Shown: positions 1-7,869 of the stretch, piece after piece
Layout of the letters: each line of letters starts with the position of its first letter
Position numbering within the stretch: the first letter of the stretch is position 1
Origin: an uncultured Methylophaga sp.
GTDB lineage: Bacteria > Pseudomonadota > Gammaproteobacteria > Nitrosococcales > Methylophagaceae
DNA length: 12,750 nt
Assembly (NCBI GenBank): GCA_946885755.1
Contig: CAMPHB010000011.1
Coordinates: 1 to 12,750 of the forward strand
Direction: 5' to 3'
The notes under the pieces: model-generated
Databases searched by the model: none
The model's input: the letters and a program-made list of their open reading frames with translations, nothing else
What the model was told of the DNA's origin: nothing
Position numbers and translations under genes: made by a program

Positions 1-865
1 CACGGATATCACCTAAAATGGCATTGAGGCCAATATCAAAAACCTGCCGGTAACCAGACTCACCCAGCAGTTTTTTAGCTTGTTGTGTCAGGCCGTCAAT
101 ATGCGCTTCTTTATCGCCACCCTGCGGTTCATCCACTGGTACATCAGCAAAGACTTCTGCTGCGGTTTTTAAAAAAGCACGACCATGTTTTTGTTGTAAA
201 TCAGCGGCAATATCACGGATGTAATCACCGCGATAACCGTTACTGGGAAATGTAAATGACTCCCCCAGTAACTCCAGATAACGCAACCAGACACTGGTAG
301 CCAGAATATCCATTTGCCGGCCGGCATCGTTGACATAATATTCGCGGTGTACATCAAAACCGGCGGCTGTTAACAGGCTACTGACCACGCTGCCGTAAGC
401 GGCGCCACGACCATGACCCACATGTAATGGACCCGTCGGGTTTGCCGAGACAAACTCCACCTGTACTTTTTTGCCTGCCCCCACCTGACTTAAACCATAT
501 TGACCAGCATGCTTTAAAACCTCAGCAACCACCTGCTGTTTGGCGCTATCGGTCAAAAACAGGTTGATAAAGCCGGGACCGGCAATTTCGGCTTTGGCCA
601 GCATGGCATCGGCTGGCAAGTGCTCAATAAACAAGCTGGCAATTTGCCGGGGATTCATTTTGGCGGGTTTGGCCAGCACCATGGCAATATTGCAGGCGAA
701 ATCGCCGTGGTTTTTGTCTTTGCTGCGCTCGATATTGATGGGGGCATTCAGATCAGCCGGCAGCTGTTGTTGCTGTTGAAGCGAGGTCAAAGTTTGTTGC
801 AGCAGCGATATCAGATGTGCTTTCAAAAGAGGCGGTTCCGGTTTGATTTTTATCAAAGCAGGCAT
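1..865 (-). CDS. argS: Arginyl-tRNA synthetase, N-terminal half (cut by window edge)
   Basis: Class I aminoacyl-tRNA synthetase that attaches arginine to tRNA-Arg in the cytoplasm. Only the first 288 codons are in the window; the family is about 560-590 residues, so roughly half is missing beyond base 1. Visible signs are the N-terminal tRNA-binding (Add-1) domain with a motif like NIERSKDKNHGDFACNIA (about residues 44-61), then VEFVSANPTGPLHVGHGR with the HIGH-type ATP signature HVGH at residues 148-151, and YYVNDAGRQM just after it. The start at 865 gives MPALIKIKPEPP and has no clear Shine-Dalgarno sequence. The start of priA lies upstream on the same strand, with a 39-base gap after the priA stop, so argS is probably co-transcribed with priA. 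Identity is near certain from the motifs; the exact start is less so. Confidence 0.96.
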   Translation of the reverse strand, partial: MPALIKIKPEPPLLKAHLISLLQQTLTSLQQQQQLPADLNAPINIERSKDKNHGDFACNIAMVLAKPAKMNPRQIASLFIEHLPADAMLAKAEIAGPGFINLFLTDSAKQQVVAEVLKHAGQYGLSQVGAGKKVQVEFVSANPTGPLHVGHGRGAAYGSVVSSLLTAAGFDVHREYYVNDAGRQMDILATSVWLRYLELLGESFTFPSNGYRGDYIRDIAADLQQKHGRAFLKTAAEVFADVPVDEPQGGDKEAHIDGLTQQAKKLLGESGYRQVFDIGLNAILGDIR

Positions 866-904
866 TTTAACTGATCACTGCCGCGATAACATCACCCGAC
901 GGCT

Positions 905-3070
905 TTACAGCAGCTCGATGGGATCAATATCCAGTGACCAGCGGACTTTACGGGCCAGCTTATTGCCGTTTAATTGTTCAAGACTGAGATCAATCAGCCG
1001 ATGCAGTGCGCTTCGTGACTGACTGCAAAATACCAGTTGTGCCCGGTAACGCCCGGCCCGTTTTTCCATGATCGCCGGTACCGGCCCTAATACCTGAACT
1101 GGCTGTTGTTGCGGCAGTTTATCGGCAATAAATTGTAATAACGCCATCGCGTCCGCGGCGACCGGCGATTCTGCCCGCCAAATCGCCCAGAAACTGGCCG
1201 GTGGTAATTGCATGGCGGTGCGCTCTGTTAATAAATTATCGGCCAGCTTGCTGTAATCCTGCGCCAGGATCTGTTGCCAGAATGGATGACTGATTTGCCG
1301 TGTCTGGATCAACACTTCACCTTTGACATCACCTCGTCCGGCGCGGCCTGTCACCTGGATAATGGATTGCGCCAGATATTCACTGGCGCGAAAGTCCGCA
1401 CTGAATAAGCCCTGATCAGCATCTAAAATCCCCACCAGTGTCACTTTATGAAAATCATGGCCTTTGGCGAGCATTTGGGTGCCGACCAGAATGGCCGACT
1501 GGCCGTCACGGATCGGCTGAAACAACTCATCAAAGGCATTAACGGTTTGGGTGGTATCCCGGTCAATGCGCAGCACCGGTGTCTTTGGAAACAGGTTTTG
1601 TAATAACTGTTCGATTTTTTCGGTGCCCGCGCCATAGGTATTTAAATCCGTGCTTTGACATTCAGGGCATTGTTCCGGTAACCGCTGGATCAGTCCGCAG
1701 TGATGACAAAACAATTGCCGGCGTTGCTGGTGTACCACCAATTTGGCATCACAGCTTTTGCACTGGGCTTGCCATTGACAGCTATGACACATCAATACCG
1801 GCGCAAAACCACGGCGGTTGATAAACAACAAAACTTGTTGCTGATTTTGTAAATGCTGCGTGATCTGTTGTTGTAATTGCCGGCTGATAACGGCTTGCGG
1901 TTCAGCATTCAGATCAATCAGTGAAACGTTTGGCAATACCGCATTACCGGCCCGGTTTTGTAATTCAAGTAGCTGGTAACGCCCCTGTTTTACCTGATAC
2001 AAACTTTCCAATGACGGCGTGGCACTGCCCAAGACGATGGGTACCGACAGATTTTTAGCACGCATTAACAGAATGTTACGGGCATGGTAGCGCAGGCCGT
2101 CCTGTTGTTTATAAGCGCTGTCATGTTCTTCATCGATGATCAAAAGCCCCGGCCGTTGTAATGGCATAAATACGGCTGAACGGGTACCGATAATGACATC
2201 GGCTTCGCCGCTGTAGGCAAGACACCAAGCCTGTTTGCGCTGATTGTCATTCAAACCGGAATGACTCAACACCACACGACCGCTCAGGCCTTGTTGAAAA
2301 CGGCTGACAAACTGACCACTCAGGCTGATTTCCGGGATCAGAATTAATACCTGTCTACCGGCTTTTAATTGCTCACGGGCCAGCGATAAATACACTTCGG
2401 TTTTGCCACTGCCGGTAATGCCATGCAGTAAAAAGGGCTGAAACTGGCCGGTTTTATCGTTTATCTGCTGAAAAACTGCCAATTGTTCTTTATTGAGCGG
2501 CCAGTGGCTGTCTGGGTTTTCGTTACAGCGATTAATCGCGGTTTGCTGAAAATGGCTGACCAGCGATTTTTCCAGAAGGCCTTGCAGGCTGCTTTTAATA
2601 TTTCCAAAAGCCGCTTTTAAGGCGGTCTCACTTATGCCCACCGGAGTTTCTTGTAATGCGGTTAATAATTGTTGTTGTTTGGGACCGAGTTTATCGAAAG
2701 GTGTGTTGATTGCATGCCAGATGGTTTCTTGAGCAGCTTTGACAGATTCACCAGTGCGGATTTTTTTTGGTAAGGCGGTCGCAAAACAATCACCTAGCGG
2801 ATGGTGGTAATAACCGCTCAGCCAGTTGATTAGATCAAATAATTCTTTATCGATACAGGGCTTAATATCCAGCCGTTCAATAATATTTTTCAGTTTGTGC
2901 GGCTCTGCATCGATGCTTTTAATGCCGGTGACAATACCGATCAAGGTTTTTGAGCCAAACGGCACTTTGGCCCGCATACCTTGCTGCCAGACATCGGCAG
3001 GTTCATCTGATAAATAATCAAATGTTTGCCGAAGCGGACAATTAATGGCGATTTCGATGATGCAAGACAT
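905..3070 (-). CDS. priA: Primosomal protein N' (replication restart helicase PriA)
   Basis: A 3'-5' superfamily 2 DNA helicase that recognises stalled forks and D-loops and starts reloading of DnaB. At 721 residues it is close to E. coli PriA (732). The N-terminal DNA-binding domain spans about residues 1-105 and is followed by a winged-helix segment. The helicase core shows Walker A GITGSGKT at 217-224, DEEH at 313-316, GSATPSLES near 348-356, motif V GTQMLAKGHDF at 530-540 and motif VI QVTGRAGRG at 572-580. Eight zinc-ligand cysteines are all present at 428, 431, 437, 440, 455, 458, 468 and 471, so the protein looks fully functional. The start (MSCIIEIAINCPL) matches the family N-terminus but has no strong ribosome site. 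It is transcribed away from folA, with a 430-base gap holding DnaA boxes, and argS follows it. Confidence 0.98.
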   Translation of the reverse strand: MSCIIEIAINCPLRQTFDYLSDEPADVWQQGMRAKVPFGSKTLIGIVTGIKSIDAEPHKLKNIIERLDIKPCIDKELFDLINWLSGYYHHPLGDCFATALPKKIRTGESVKAAQETIWHAINTPFDKLGPKQQQLLTALQETPVGISETALKAAFGNIKSSLQGLLEKSLVSHFQQTAINRCNENPDSHWPLNKEQLAVFQQINDKTGQFQPFLLHGITGSGKTEVYLSLAREQLKAGRQVLILIPEISLSGQFVSRFQQGLSGRVVLSHSGLNDNQRKQAWCLAYSGEADVIIGTRSAVFMPLQRPGLLIIDEEHDSAYKQQDGLRYHARNILLMRAKNLSVPIVLGSATPSLESLYQVKQGRYQLLELQNRAGNAVLPNVSLIDLNAEPQAVISRQLQQQITQHLQNQQQVLLFINRRGFAPVLMCHSCQWQAQCKSCDAKLVVHQQRRQLFCHHCGLIQRLPEQCPECQSTDLNTYGAGTEKIEQLLQNLFPKTPVLRIDRDTTQTVNAFDELFQPIRDGQSAILVGTQMLAKGHDFHKVTLVGILDADQGLFSADFRASEYLAQSIIQVTGRAGRGDVKGEVLIQTRQISHPFWQQILAQDYSKLADNLLTERTAMQLPPASFWAIWRAESPVAADAMALLQFIADKLPQQQPVQVLGPVPAIMEKRAGRYRAQLVFCSQSRSALHRLIDLSLEQLNGNKLARKVRWSLDIDPIELL

Positions 3071-3133
3071 TAATCAATACAAGTTAAGAGATAGAAAGAA
3101 TTTTAGTGATGTTAATGTTTAATGCCTGTGAGT

Positions 3134-3323
3134 AGCGGGATAAATTTGTTTTGTGCCGGTAAATGAACAACTTAACATGCAACCTGCCTGTGGGTAACTT
3201 TCGTTTTGCGACATGGGAAGCTTGTGGATAAAGATAGTAGTTATCCACAGCGAATTTTATCCACAGCTTATGATCCCATTGGTTCAGGCAGTGATACCGG
3301 CTTTGTACAGACTTTATCCCGCT
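3134..3323. repeat. 11-base inverted repeat flanking the DnaA boxes
   Basis: AGCGGGATAAA at 3134-3144 is the exact reverse complement of TTTATCCCGCT at 3313-3323. The arms sit about 45-50 bases outside the DnaA-box cluster on each side, with 168 bases between them. Each arm carries a core like a degenerate DnaA box (GGGATAA against TGTGGATAA), so they may be weak DnaA sites. They are too far apart to be a transcription terminator. Confidence 0.5.
3189..3265. promoter_or_regulatory. Cluster of DnaA boxes (three perfect, one with a single mismatch)
   Basis: Three exact 9-base DnaA boxes (TTATCCACA or its complement) lie within 43 bases: 3223-3231 in reverse, 3241-3249 and 3257-3265 forward. 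A fourth, TGTGGGTAA at 3189-3197, differs from the reverse box by one base. The two forward boxes are part of an 11-base direct repeat (TTATCCACAGC) with a 16-base period. The first perfect box is inverted to them with a 9-base spacer. Three exact copies this close together are very unlikely by chance, so DnaA binding is well supported. The role is open: control of priA and/or folA, a DnaA titration or reactivation site (datA/DARS-like), or a replication origin. Confidence 0.85.
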
Positions 3324-3405
3324 TTGATTGTTTTTTTAACCAATTGAAAAATATAGCAATAGTGAGATTTATGGTGTCAGCGGCCAGCGGCTGAATAATC
3401 AAATC

Positions 3406-3417
3406 TAACGGCCGTTA
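3406..3417. promoter_or_regulatory. 12-base perfect palindrome upstream of folA
   Basis: TAACGGCCGTTA is perfectly self-complementary and lies 83 bases before the folA start, upstream of the candidate promoter. It could be an operator for a dimeric regulator. No T-run follows, so it is not a terminator. The function is unknown and a chance origin is possible. Confidence 0.3.
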
Positions 3418-3462
3418 TCACCGGTTATTTAAGCTGTTTCAGCACGCTGGGCGGTGTATAAC

Positions 3463-3471
3463 TGCTATGCT
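3463..3471 (+). promoter_or_regulatory. Possible extended -10 promoter element for folA
   Basis: TGCTATGCT matches the extended -10 pattern TGnTATnnT, about 30 bases before the folA ATG. No good -35 is present at the normal distance. An overlapping TATAAC at 3457-3462 is an alternative -10. This is a prediction from short motifs only. Confidence 0.35.
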
Positions 3472-3500
3472 GACGCGGCTGAAAAATCCTGGAAGAGCTT

Positions 3501-3992
3501 ATGTTATCGATAATTGTGGCAATGGATGAAAACCGTCTGATAGGCCGTGACAATGATTTGCCGTGGCGTTTATCAGCCGATTTGCAGTTTTTTAAACGCA
3601 CCACCATGGGTAAGCCATTGATCATGGGCCGTCATACCCATGAGTCTATTGGCCGCGCTTTGCCAGGCCGGCGCAATATTGTGGTCAGCCGGCAAGCCGA
3701 TTTTCAGCCGGCAGCCGGTTGTGAGTTGGTTAGTGATCTGGATGGCGCACTGGCTTTATGTGCCGGTGAAGCTGAAGTGATGCTGATGGGCGGTGCGTCT
3801 TTATATCAGCAGTTATTAAACAAAGCCGATAAGTTGTACATTACCCGGGTTTTGGCTGCACTTGACGGCGATACCTGGTTTCCTGAAATTGACTGGTCGC
3901 AGTGGCAGCTTTTATCGCAGGAAAGCCATACGGCTGATGCCAAAAATCAGTTTGATTACCGTTTTGAAATTTACCAGCGGCTTAAGCAATAG
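3501..3992 (+). CDS. folA: Dihydrofolate reductase
   Basis: NADPH-dependent cytoplasmic enzyme that reduces dihydrofolate to tetrahydrofolate, the target of trimethoprim. At 163 residues it is close to E. coli FolA (159). The N-terminus LSIIVAMDENRLIGRDNDLPW matches the family, with the substrate-binding acid D27 in LSADLQFF. The cofactor motifs are GRHTHESIGRALPGRRNIVVSR (about 43-64) and MLMGGASLYQQLL (about 94-106), and GDTWFPE sits near the C-terminal part. GGAAG at 3491-3495 is a modest ribosome site five bases before the ATG. It stands alone on the plus strand, divergent from priA. Its last 11 bases overlap convergently with the TIGR02647-like gene, leaving no room for a dedicated terminator. 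Confidence 0.98.
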   Translation: MLSIIVAMDENRLIGRDNDLPWRLSADLQFFKRTTMGKPLIMGRHTHESIGRALPGRRNIVVSRQADFQPAAGCELVSDLDGALALCAGEAEVMLMGGASLYQQLLNKADKLYITRVLAALDGDTWFPEIDWSQWQLLSQESHTADAKNQFDYRFEIYQRLKQ

Positions 3993-4215
3993 GTTTCATG
4001 ATTTGCAGCGCCAGTTGTAAATGCTCGGCGGCTTCATGACCGAGATCGGTTAAATAACCGCCATCTTCTGCGGTAATCAGCCCCAGTTCATGTAATTGTT
4101 TGGCGGCACTGATAAGACCAGGCCGGGCATCATGATGGATTTTCAGGCCTTGCAAGGTGGTATCAAGATTAAAGTGCAGCAGTACTTCGATTTGGTCAAT
4201 TTGCAGTTGTCGCAT
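3982..4215 (-). CDS. Small conserved protein resembling the TIGR02647 family
   Basis: A 77-residue protein of unknown function, acidic, with no signal peptide or membrane segment. The pattern FNLDTTLQGLKIHHDARPGLISAAKQLHELGLITAEDGGYLTDLGHEAAEHL looks, from memory, like the gammaproteobacterial family TIGR02647. It suggests a small helical or winged-helix fold, with an AAKQLHELGLIT helix-turn and a YLTDLGHEAAEH wing/helix like those of DNA-binding proteins. DNA binding is only inferred. A strong ribosome site (TAAAGGAG on the minus strand, 4221-4228) lies five bases before the ATG and settles the start. It follows the PAS-GGDEF-EAL gene by 39 bases on the same strand and could be the last gene of that unit. 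Its 3' end overlaps folA by 11 bases. Confidence 0.82.
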   Translation of the reverse strand: MRQLQIDQIEVLLHFNLDTTLQGLKIHHDARPGLISAAKQLHELGLITAEDGGYLTDLGHEAAEHLQLALQIMKPIA

Positions 4216-4254
4216 AAAGGCTCCTTTACCGTTTGATTCAGTGTAGCGCGAAGC

Positions 4255-7200
4255 TCAGGACAAAGGGCGTTTATTTAACAAATCAACAAACGCCGCGGCG
4301 CTGACCGGCCGGCTGAAATAAAAGCCCTGCATAAAATCACAACCTTTGGCCTGTAAAGCCAGCAAATGTGCCTGGGTTTCCACACCTTCGGCCAGGGTTT
4401 TCAGGCCGAGGGAACGGGCTAAGGTGATAACGGCATCAACAATCGCCGCATCATCTTCATCTTCGAGCATATCAAAGACAAATCCCTGATCAATTTTTAG
4501 CTTATTAATGGGAAATTTTTTCAGATAATTCAACGAAGAATAACCGGTACCAAAATCATCCAGCGACAAGCGGATCCCCACATCGGCAAGTGCCCGCAGC
4601 TGTTTGATAGTCAGTTCGATATTAATCATCGCCACTGACTCGGTGATTTCGAGCTCCAGATGCTGCGGTGGCAGTTGATGGGTTTTCAGGATACCGACAA
4701 TGGTACTGACCAGCAGTGGATTATTAAATTGCACCGCGGACAGGTTAATCGCCATGACAATATCATTATGGCCGGCATTCAGCCATTGTTTGCACTGACT
4801 GATGGCGGTGTCGATGATCCAGTGGCCAATCGGGTTGATCATGCCGGTTTCTTCGGCAATCGGAATAAACTCCAGCGGCGAAATATTACCCAGTTGCGGA
4901 TGTTGCCAGCGCAGCAGGGCTTCGGCGCCGTTAATGCGATTGGCGTGAATATCGATTTGTGGCTGATATTCCAGATAAAGCTCATCGCGCGACAAAGCAA
5001 AACGCAGCGCATGTTCCAGTTCCAGTTTGTGGACGATTTGCGAGTGCATTTCTTCGGTAAAAAACTGGTATTGGTTGCGACCGGCGTGTTTAGCCCGATA
5101 CATAGCTGTGTCGGCGTGTTTATTGAGGGTTTCGGCATCATGGCCATTGTCGGGATAAATACTGATCCCAATCGACAAGGTGACAAACAGCTGATTACCC
5201 TCAACATCAAAATGCTCGGTCATTTTTTCGACCAGTTTCTGGGCAACATGCGCCGCGCCATCGGCATCGGTATCCGGCAGTAAAACAATAAATTCATCAC
5301 CACCGGTGCGGCAAACCGTGTCCTGTTCGCGCATTTGCCGGCTCAGCCGATCGGCGACAGCGATCAGTAATAGGTCACCAATGGCATGACCAAGACTGTC
5401 GTTGATGAATTTAAACCGATCCAGATCCAGATACAGCAATGCCAGTTTTTGATCGTGCCGGTCGCAGGCGATAATGGCCTGCCGGATCCGGTCACTGAGC
5501 AATGCCCGGTTGGGCAGTTTGGTCAGCACATCATGTTGTGCCAGAAAGTTAATACGTTGTTCAGCATGGCGCTGCTGCGTGATGTCGCGGCCAATGCCGA
5601 GCACACCCAACGTTTCACCATTGGCATTACGAAACGGTGTTTTTAGTGTTTCCAGTAAAACCTGACGGCCATCGGGGTAGGTCAGGGTTTCTTCGTTTAA
5701 ATGGCTGACACCCCGGGAAATAGCCAGCCGGTCATATTCAAGAAAACGGTTGGCTTCGGCTTCAGGGAAAAAATCAAAATCAGTTTTACCGATAATGTCG
5801 GCTTCCGGTGCTGCCAGTAACTTTTCGACGGCTTTATTACAGCGGATATACACACCATCGGTATCTTTACAAAAAATAAAATCCGGGGTTGAGTCGATAA
5901 TACCGCGCAGCAGCGAACGTTCTTCCAGTAATGCCTGTTCAGCCTGTCTGCGGCTGCTGATATCGTCAACAATAGCGACAAACACTTTTTTATCAGCGTA
6001 ATGATCGATCTGTATTGAAACGCTAACCGGATAAAAACTGTTGTCTTTACGCCAATGCTCAGCTTCAAACTGCAGCCGGCTTTGCTGGTGGAGTTGTAAC
6101 GGTTTTAGTTTGCTGAGCAGCTGTTCGCGGTTCAGATCGCGTTTTAAATCCAGCGGTGTCATTTGCCGCAGTTCGTCCATGCTGTAACCGAGATTGTCGC
6201 GGGCACCCTGGTTAACCAGTATAAAATTCAGGCTGTCAGCATCAATAATGTAAATCTCGTTTATTGATCGCTCGAGAATGTCACCCAGCAGCTGATTTTC
6301 GGCTATAACCTGTTGCTGTTCACTGATATTGAGCACCACACCAACGATTTGCCGGCGATGGCCGGGCCCTTCTTCACCATGAGTGGCGCTCAAATGATCC
6401 TGAACATGAATATAGTGACCATCACGATGTTTGAAGCGAAAAATATTGCTTACCGGTTTATCGGTATGTAAGGCCTTTTGCAGTGTTTTTTGCACACTGT
6501 CGACATCATCCGGATGGATCCGGTTCAGCCAGCCTTGTGGGTTTTGCAGCCAGAATGCCGCACTGTCGCCGGTCATGGTCTCAACGGCTTCGGTGACATA
6601 AGCCAGCTGAAACACCGGACCCGGCAAAATATCCAGCACATAAGTGACGCTGGGGGTGACGCGCAGCATGTTCTGTAAAAAATCAACCGATTGCTTCAGC
6701 TCCTGACGCAGCTGATATTGGCGGGTGACATCCTGAAACACCAGGATCACACCGAGGATAGGCGCATTAACAGTATCCTGAGCGCGGATCGGCGCGGCGC
6801 TGTCAGAAATATGATAACGATTGCCATCGCGGGCAAATAACACCGTGTGATTGGCAAGCCCCTCGATCTGGCCGGTTTCCAGTACTTTGCTGACCGGATT
6901 GGCGATGGGCTCATGCGTGGTGGCATGGTAAATATCAAAAACCGCCAATAATGGCTGACCAATGGCGTCTTGCTCAGGCCAGCCGGTTAAGCTGCAGGCA
7001 ACCGGATTGATGCGGGTGATCATGCCATTGGCATCGGTGACGATAACGGCATCACCAATTGACTGCAGGGTGATGCTCAGCCGCTGTTCACGAACCATGA
7101 CTTCGTCAATATATTGTTGTATTTGCCGGCCGGCATTAACCAGCGCGTCGGCAACGGCAGTTTGTTCGGTGCTGCCCCGCAGCGGATTTTGTAAATTAAA

Positions 7201-7869
7201 TTGCTGCTGGCTGAGCTGATGGGCGAGCATTTGCAGTGCTTTGGCAGGCTTTAACACCATCAACCGGATAACGGCAATAAGCAGCAAGGTTGCCACAACA
7301 AACAGCAGCAATATTGGCAGCAATTCTTTCCAGAGGTTTTGCTGCATCTGGTCAAGCTGGTAACGGATATTGCTTTCCAGAAATAACACCGGCACGTTTT
7401 CATCAGCAGCAAATAAGCCCAGCCCACTTTGGGTTAACGGCACGGCAATATGCAAAATACCATTGTTAAATTGTTGCTGGGGTTGCTGGCTTTCAGCAGC
7501 CTTGTTAATAAACACCATTTGCTGTGGATTAAACACCTGATCGGCCATTTGCGAACGCCAGGCAAATCTTGAAGCGTGAACAATCTGCTGTTGCGGATTG
7601 AGCAACACACCGAAACTGGCATCTCTTTGCAGGCTGAAACGGGCGATATGGCTTTGTGCCTGCTGCTTATCGTCATTGGCCAGTGCGTATTCGAGATTGT
7701 GTGCCAGCTGCAGCGCCGTTTCTTTCAGGTTGTTTTGGGCGTTATCAATGATAAGGTGTCGCCGTTCGTGATATTCGTTATAAGCCTGAATGCCGAATAG
7801 CAGCAAAAACAGACCGGCCACAATGGCAGGGATCCAGACGGTCAGACGGTAAGTGGGCATTTTTTTCAT
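4255..7869 (-). CDS. Membrane-anchored multi-PAS GGDEF-EAL protein (c-di-GMP synthesis/breakdown)
   Basis: 1204 residues, predicted to sit in the inner membrane and make and/or degrade cyclic di-GMP. Order of parts: transmembrane helix 12-29; periplasmic domain about 31-180; second helix about 182-204; HAMP-like linker about 202-256; four PAS domains at about 262-380, 395-515, 525-640 and 650-765; GGDEF about 770-935; EAL about 945-1200. The cyclase motif GGDEF (856-860) is intact, as is YLDLDRFKFIND. RxxD (REQD, 847-850) lies exactly five residues before GGDEF, the inhibitory I-site for c-di-GMP. The EAL half keeps EALLR (983-987), N1042, ELEITES (1072-1078), DDFGTGYSS (1104-1112), K1125 and EGVET (1161-1165), so both activities look possible. 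Its ATG overlaps the stop of the upstream binding-protein gene by four bases (ATGA), implying coupled translation; a second ATG at codon 4 is also possible. The signals read by the PAS domains and periplasmic part are unknown. Confidence 0.96.
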   Translation of the reverse strand: MKKMPTYRLTVWIPAIVAGLFLLLFGIQAYNEYHERRHLIIDNAQNNLKETALQLAHNLEYALANDDKQQAQSHIARFSLQRDASFGVLLNPQQQIVHASRFAWRSQMADQVFNPQQMVFINKAAESQQPQQQFNNGILHIAVPLTQSGLGLFAADENVPVLFLESNIRYQLDQMQQNLWKELLPILLLFVVATLLLIAVIRLMVLKPAKALQMLAHQLSQQQFNLQNPLRGSTEQTAVADALVNAGRQIQQYIDEVMVREQRLSITLQSIGDAVIVTDANGMITRINPVACSLTGWPEQDAIGQPLLAVFDIYHATTHEPIANPVSKVLETGQIEGLANHTVLFARDGNRYHISDSAAPIRAQDTVNAPILGVILVFQDVTRQYQLRQELKQSVDFLQNMLRVTPSVTYVLDILPGPVFQLAYVTEAVETMTGDSAAFWLQNPQGWLNRIHPDDVDSVQKTLQKALHTDKPVSNIFRFKHRDGHYIHVQDHLSATHGEEGPGHRRQIVGVVLNISEQQQVIAENQLLGDILERSINEIYIIDADSLNFILVNQGARDNLGYSMDELRQMTPLDLKRDLNREQLLSKLKPLQLHQQSRLQFEAEHWRKDNSFYPVSVSIQIDHYADKKVFVAIVDDISSRRQAEQALLEERSLLRGIIDSTPDFIFCKDTDGVYIRCNKAVEKLLAAPEADIIGKTDFDFFPEAEANRFLEYDRLAISRGVSHLNEETLTYPDGRQVLLETLKTPFRNANGETLGVLGIGRDITQQRHAEQRINFLAQHDVLTKLPNRALLSDRIRQAIIACDRHDQKLALLYLDLDRFKFINDSLGHAIGDLLLIAVADRLSRQMREQDTVCRTGGDEFIVLLPDTDADGAAHVAQKLVEKMTEHFDVEGNQLFVTLSIGISIYPDNGHDAETLNKHADTAMYRAKHAGRNQYQFFTEEMHSQIVHKLELEHALRFALSRDELYLEYQPQIDIHANRINGAEALLRWQHPQLGNISPLEFIPIAEETGMINPIGHWIIDTAISQCKQWLNAGHNDIVMAINLSAVQFNNPLLVSTIVGILKTHQLPPQHLELEITESVAMINIELTIKQLRALADVGIRLSLDDFGTGYSSLNYLKKFPINKLKIDQGFVFDMLEDEDDAAIVDAVITLARSLGLKTLAEGVETQAHLLALQAKGCDFMQGFYFSRPVSAAAFVDLLNKRPLS

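Larger units (their letters stand above)
3071..3500. other. 430-base divergent intergenic region between priA and folA
   Basis: The only stretch over 300 bases without a gene. It separates priA (minus) from folA (plus), so it should hold both promoters. It has AT-rich segments at about 3085-3125 and 3324-3370, a central DnaA-box cluster (3189-3265), an 11-base inverted repeat flanking that cluster, a 12-base palindrome at 3406-3417 and a possible extended -10 for folA. The small open frame at 3206-3394 runs through the DnaA boxes, has no ribosome site and does not look like a gene. A sequence at 3337-3349 matches the reverse IHF consensus with one mismatch, which is weak evidence. Confidence 0.7.

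Noticed and set aside
312..327. 16-base sequence ATTTGCCGGCCGGCAT repeated at 7121-7136
   Set aside because: Both copies encode AGRQ on the minus strand with the same favoured codons (GCC GGC CGG CAA). The frequent TTGCCGG word here comes from CGG-CAA codon pairs, not an uptake signal or mobile repeat.
3206..3394. 62-residue open frame in the priA-folA gap
   Set aside because: No ribosome site, runs through the DnaA boxes, and its composition is not protein-like.
4660..5283. 207-residue frame on the plus strand
   Set aside because: Lies opposite the EAL/GGDEF coding region, which has unmistakable motifs; this is an antisense shadow without a ribosome site.
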